From: Bacteroidota bacterium
Lineage (GTDB): Bacteria; Bacteroidota; Bacteroidia; Bacteroidales; UBA10428
DNA: 64,000 nt
Assembly: GCA_003252385.1 (NCBI GenBank)
Contig: QKEH01000011.1
Location: 1-64,000, forward strand
Reading direction: 5' to 3'
Under the pieces are notes generated by a model that did no database searches, was not told the DNA's origin, and saw only the letters and a program-made list of their open reading frames with translations. Shown here piece by piece: positions 62,676 through 64,000 of this stretch. Within the stretch, counting starts at the first letter, position 1. Each line of letters begins with the position of its first letter. The position numbers were made by a program, and so were the translations under genes.

Positions 62676-64000
62676 ATGCCCATTCGATACGCATTCTACC
62701 TGCTTTTCTGCCTTGCGGCTGCAATACCGGCCTCAGGACAGGGTATAGTCGATTCGGTTTTTAGCCTGCAACCGGTAGCAATTTCATCCGCCCGACTGTT
62801 TACCAAGGAAGAGGCGGGTACGAAGGAGACCCGGGTCGACTCGCTGGTTCTTCTGGAAAAAATTAACCTTTCGCTTTCCGATGTCCTCGCCGAAAACACT
62901 ACTGTGTACATTAAGGATTACGGCCGGGGCGCTCTGGCAACAGCTTCATTTCGCGGCACCTCACCCACTCACACCCAGGTATCGTGGAACGGACTCAACA
63001 TTAACTCCCCCATGCTGGGCATGGTCGATTTTTCGCTGATCCCGGTATACATTGTCGACGAGCTTTCGCTGCAGCACGGTGCCGCTTCGGTAAGCGAGCA
63101 CAGCGGCGGGTTGGGAGGCCATATCGCCATCGATAATAATGTGAACTGGAACAACACCCTCAGTGGTCGCTACTATCAGGGTTTGGGCAGCTTTGCCACC
63201 TTCGATGAATTTGCCCAGATCAACCTGGGGAATAAAAAACTGCAGTCAAAAACCCGCGCTTACTACAACTACTCGAAAAACAACTACCCTTTTATCAACA
63301 AGCAGCAGGGTACTATCGACCCGCGCACCGGCGAAATTGTGAACCCCACAGCAGAAAACCTCGATGCCGACTTTGCCAAAAAAGGCTTTCAGCAGGAAAT
63401 TTATTTTAAACCGGCATCCCATATTGTAGCCTCTGCCCGGGTGTGGGGTCAGGATGCCCACCGAAGCATTCCCAATGTACTCAGTTACGAAGGCAGCGAT
63501 ACCACCTACAAAAAGAACCGCCAAAACGACCGTACCCTTAAAGGGGTAGTGGATGGCAATTATTACGGCGATGCCTTTCGGGTAAAATGGAAGAGCGGGG
63601 TAGACTATCAGCAGTTGCTGTACGTACTGAAAATAAAAAACGGCGCCCAGCCCGAACAGCAACCGGTAAATTCGGGAAGCACCATGCTGAGCCAGGTTAA
63701 CGAACTGAAACTGGAATACGATCTGCTACCCTCCATCCGGATCAAGGCCAGTGCCGATGCCAACTATTTTAATATTTCCACACAGGATTCGGTAACCCAT
63801 CTGGGCTATCGGGAAGAACGTATGGAATATAGTATATATGGTGGGCTTTATTTTTCACTCACCCATAAACTGAACCTTTCGCTTGAATTACGAAAAGACT
63901 GGCTGCCCTCAACCCTGACTCCGCTCATCTACCAGGCCGGATTCAGCTATAAACCCTTTGTACAACATGAGCTGGTTGTAAAGACCAGCGTATCGCGCAA
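62676..64000 (+). CDS. btuB: TonB-dependent receptor (BtuB-like), N-terminal part
   Basis: An open frame from ATG at 62676 to the right edge (441 codons so far). A signal peptide (MPIRYAFYLLFCLAAAIPAS) is followed by the plug domain with the usual elements: NLSLSDVLAENTTVYIKDYG, SFRGTSPTHTQVSWNGLNIN, then SGGLGGHIAID, and the start of the barrel strands. It imports a substrate using TonB energy. With the cobalamin riboswitch upstream and surface proteins next to it, vitamin B12 or a corrinoid is the likely substrate. The barrel end is outside the window. Confidence 0.85.
   Translation, partial: MPIRYAFYLLFCLAAAIPASGQGIVDSVFSLQPVAISSARLFTKEEAGTKETRVDSLVLLEKINLSLSDVLAENTTVYIKDYGRGALATASFRGTSPTHTQVSWNGLNINSPMLGMVDFSLIPVYIVDELSLQHGAASVSEHSGGLGGHIAIDNNVNWNNTLSGRYYQGLGSFATFDEFAQINLGNKKLQSKTRAYYNYSKNNYPFINKQQGTIDPRTGEIVNPTAENLDADFAKKGFQQEIYFKPASHIVASARVWGQDAHRSIPNVLSYEGSDTTYKKNRQNDRTLKGVVDGNYYGDAFRVKWKSGVDYQQLLYVLKIKNGAQPEQQPVNSGSTMLSQVNELKLEYDLLPSIRIKASADANYFNISTQDSVTHLGYREERMEYSIYGGLYFSLTHKLNLSLELRKDWLPSTLTPLIYQAGFSYKPFVQHELVVKTSVSR

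Overview
The window is a bacterial chromosome segment from a member of the Bacteroidota, most likely an anaerobic or facultative Bacteroidales/Marinilabiliales-type organism. This rests on several signs: promoter -7 boxes of the TAnnTTTG type, two proteins with C-terminal type IX secretion sorting domains, a TonB-dependent receptor, an exonuclease-DnaE fusion, the rsfS-ftsH-DUF2007-cdsA-psd gene order, B12-dependent methylmalonyl-CoA mutase and an oxygen-sensitive class III ribonucleotide reductase. No rRNA, tRNA or CRISPR array was seen. Taxonomy is an inference.

Left end (1 to about 7,100): an AT-rich integrated element read entirely on the minus strand. It has a tyrosine recombinase, an unknown 376-residue partner, a small HTH protein, a run of short unknown genes (two of them apparent paralogues), and a VirE-N/VapE-type primase-helicase. 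The first codons of an IS110-family transposase lie at the window edge, preceded by a hairpin-rich leader that may hold its bridge RNA. The rest of the element lies beyond the left edge.

7.2 to 23 kb: chromosomal genes. These include a SAM methyltransferase, an orphan Nif11-type leader peptide (possible RiPP precursor) in a gene-poor patch, a stand-alone response regulator, a PfkB/adenosine kinase, class I fumarase, an ArsC-like protein, a large predicted secreted metalloprotease/beta-propeller/beta-barrel protein with a small outer-membrane neighbour, a hybrid sensor kinase, rsgA diverging from an MFS transporter, and a 58-residue winged-helix protein.

23 to 30 kb: mutA and mutB, separated by a four-helix-bundle (S23/IVP-type) gene that carries a 13-bp inverted repeat at both ends, so it looks like an insertion into the operon. 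Downstream are an apparently frameshifted lipoprotein/DUF4190 gene between two nearly identical terminator-like repeats, and a radical SAM/SPASM protein.

30 to 43 kb: exo-dnaE, then nrdG and nrdD on the minus strand. nrdD has a cobalamin riboswitch in its leader, and a 65-nt hairpin lies between nrdD and nrdG. A CBM9-like protein, a Na/Ca exchanger, a Kef-type antiporter and a sensor kinase follow.

43 to 54.4 kb: a minus-strand operon with two L,D-transpeptidases, a DUF4398-like lipoprotein, an ECF sigma factor, an ATP-cone/Mrr-like nuclease, birA, and the rsfS-ftsH-DUF2007-cdsA-psd cluster, followed by a small cysteine-rich exported peptide.

54.4 to 64 kb: a lipoprotein, an exported TldD/TldE-like pair, and a second cobalamin riboswitch driving a cell-surface cluster: a duplicated DUF4465 protein, a second type IX cargo protein, and a TonB-dependent receptor running off the right edge. 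Vitamin B12 links several parts of the window: B12 uptake (right end), B12 use (mutAB), and B12 repression of a B12-independent ribonucleotide reductase (nrdDG).
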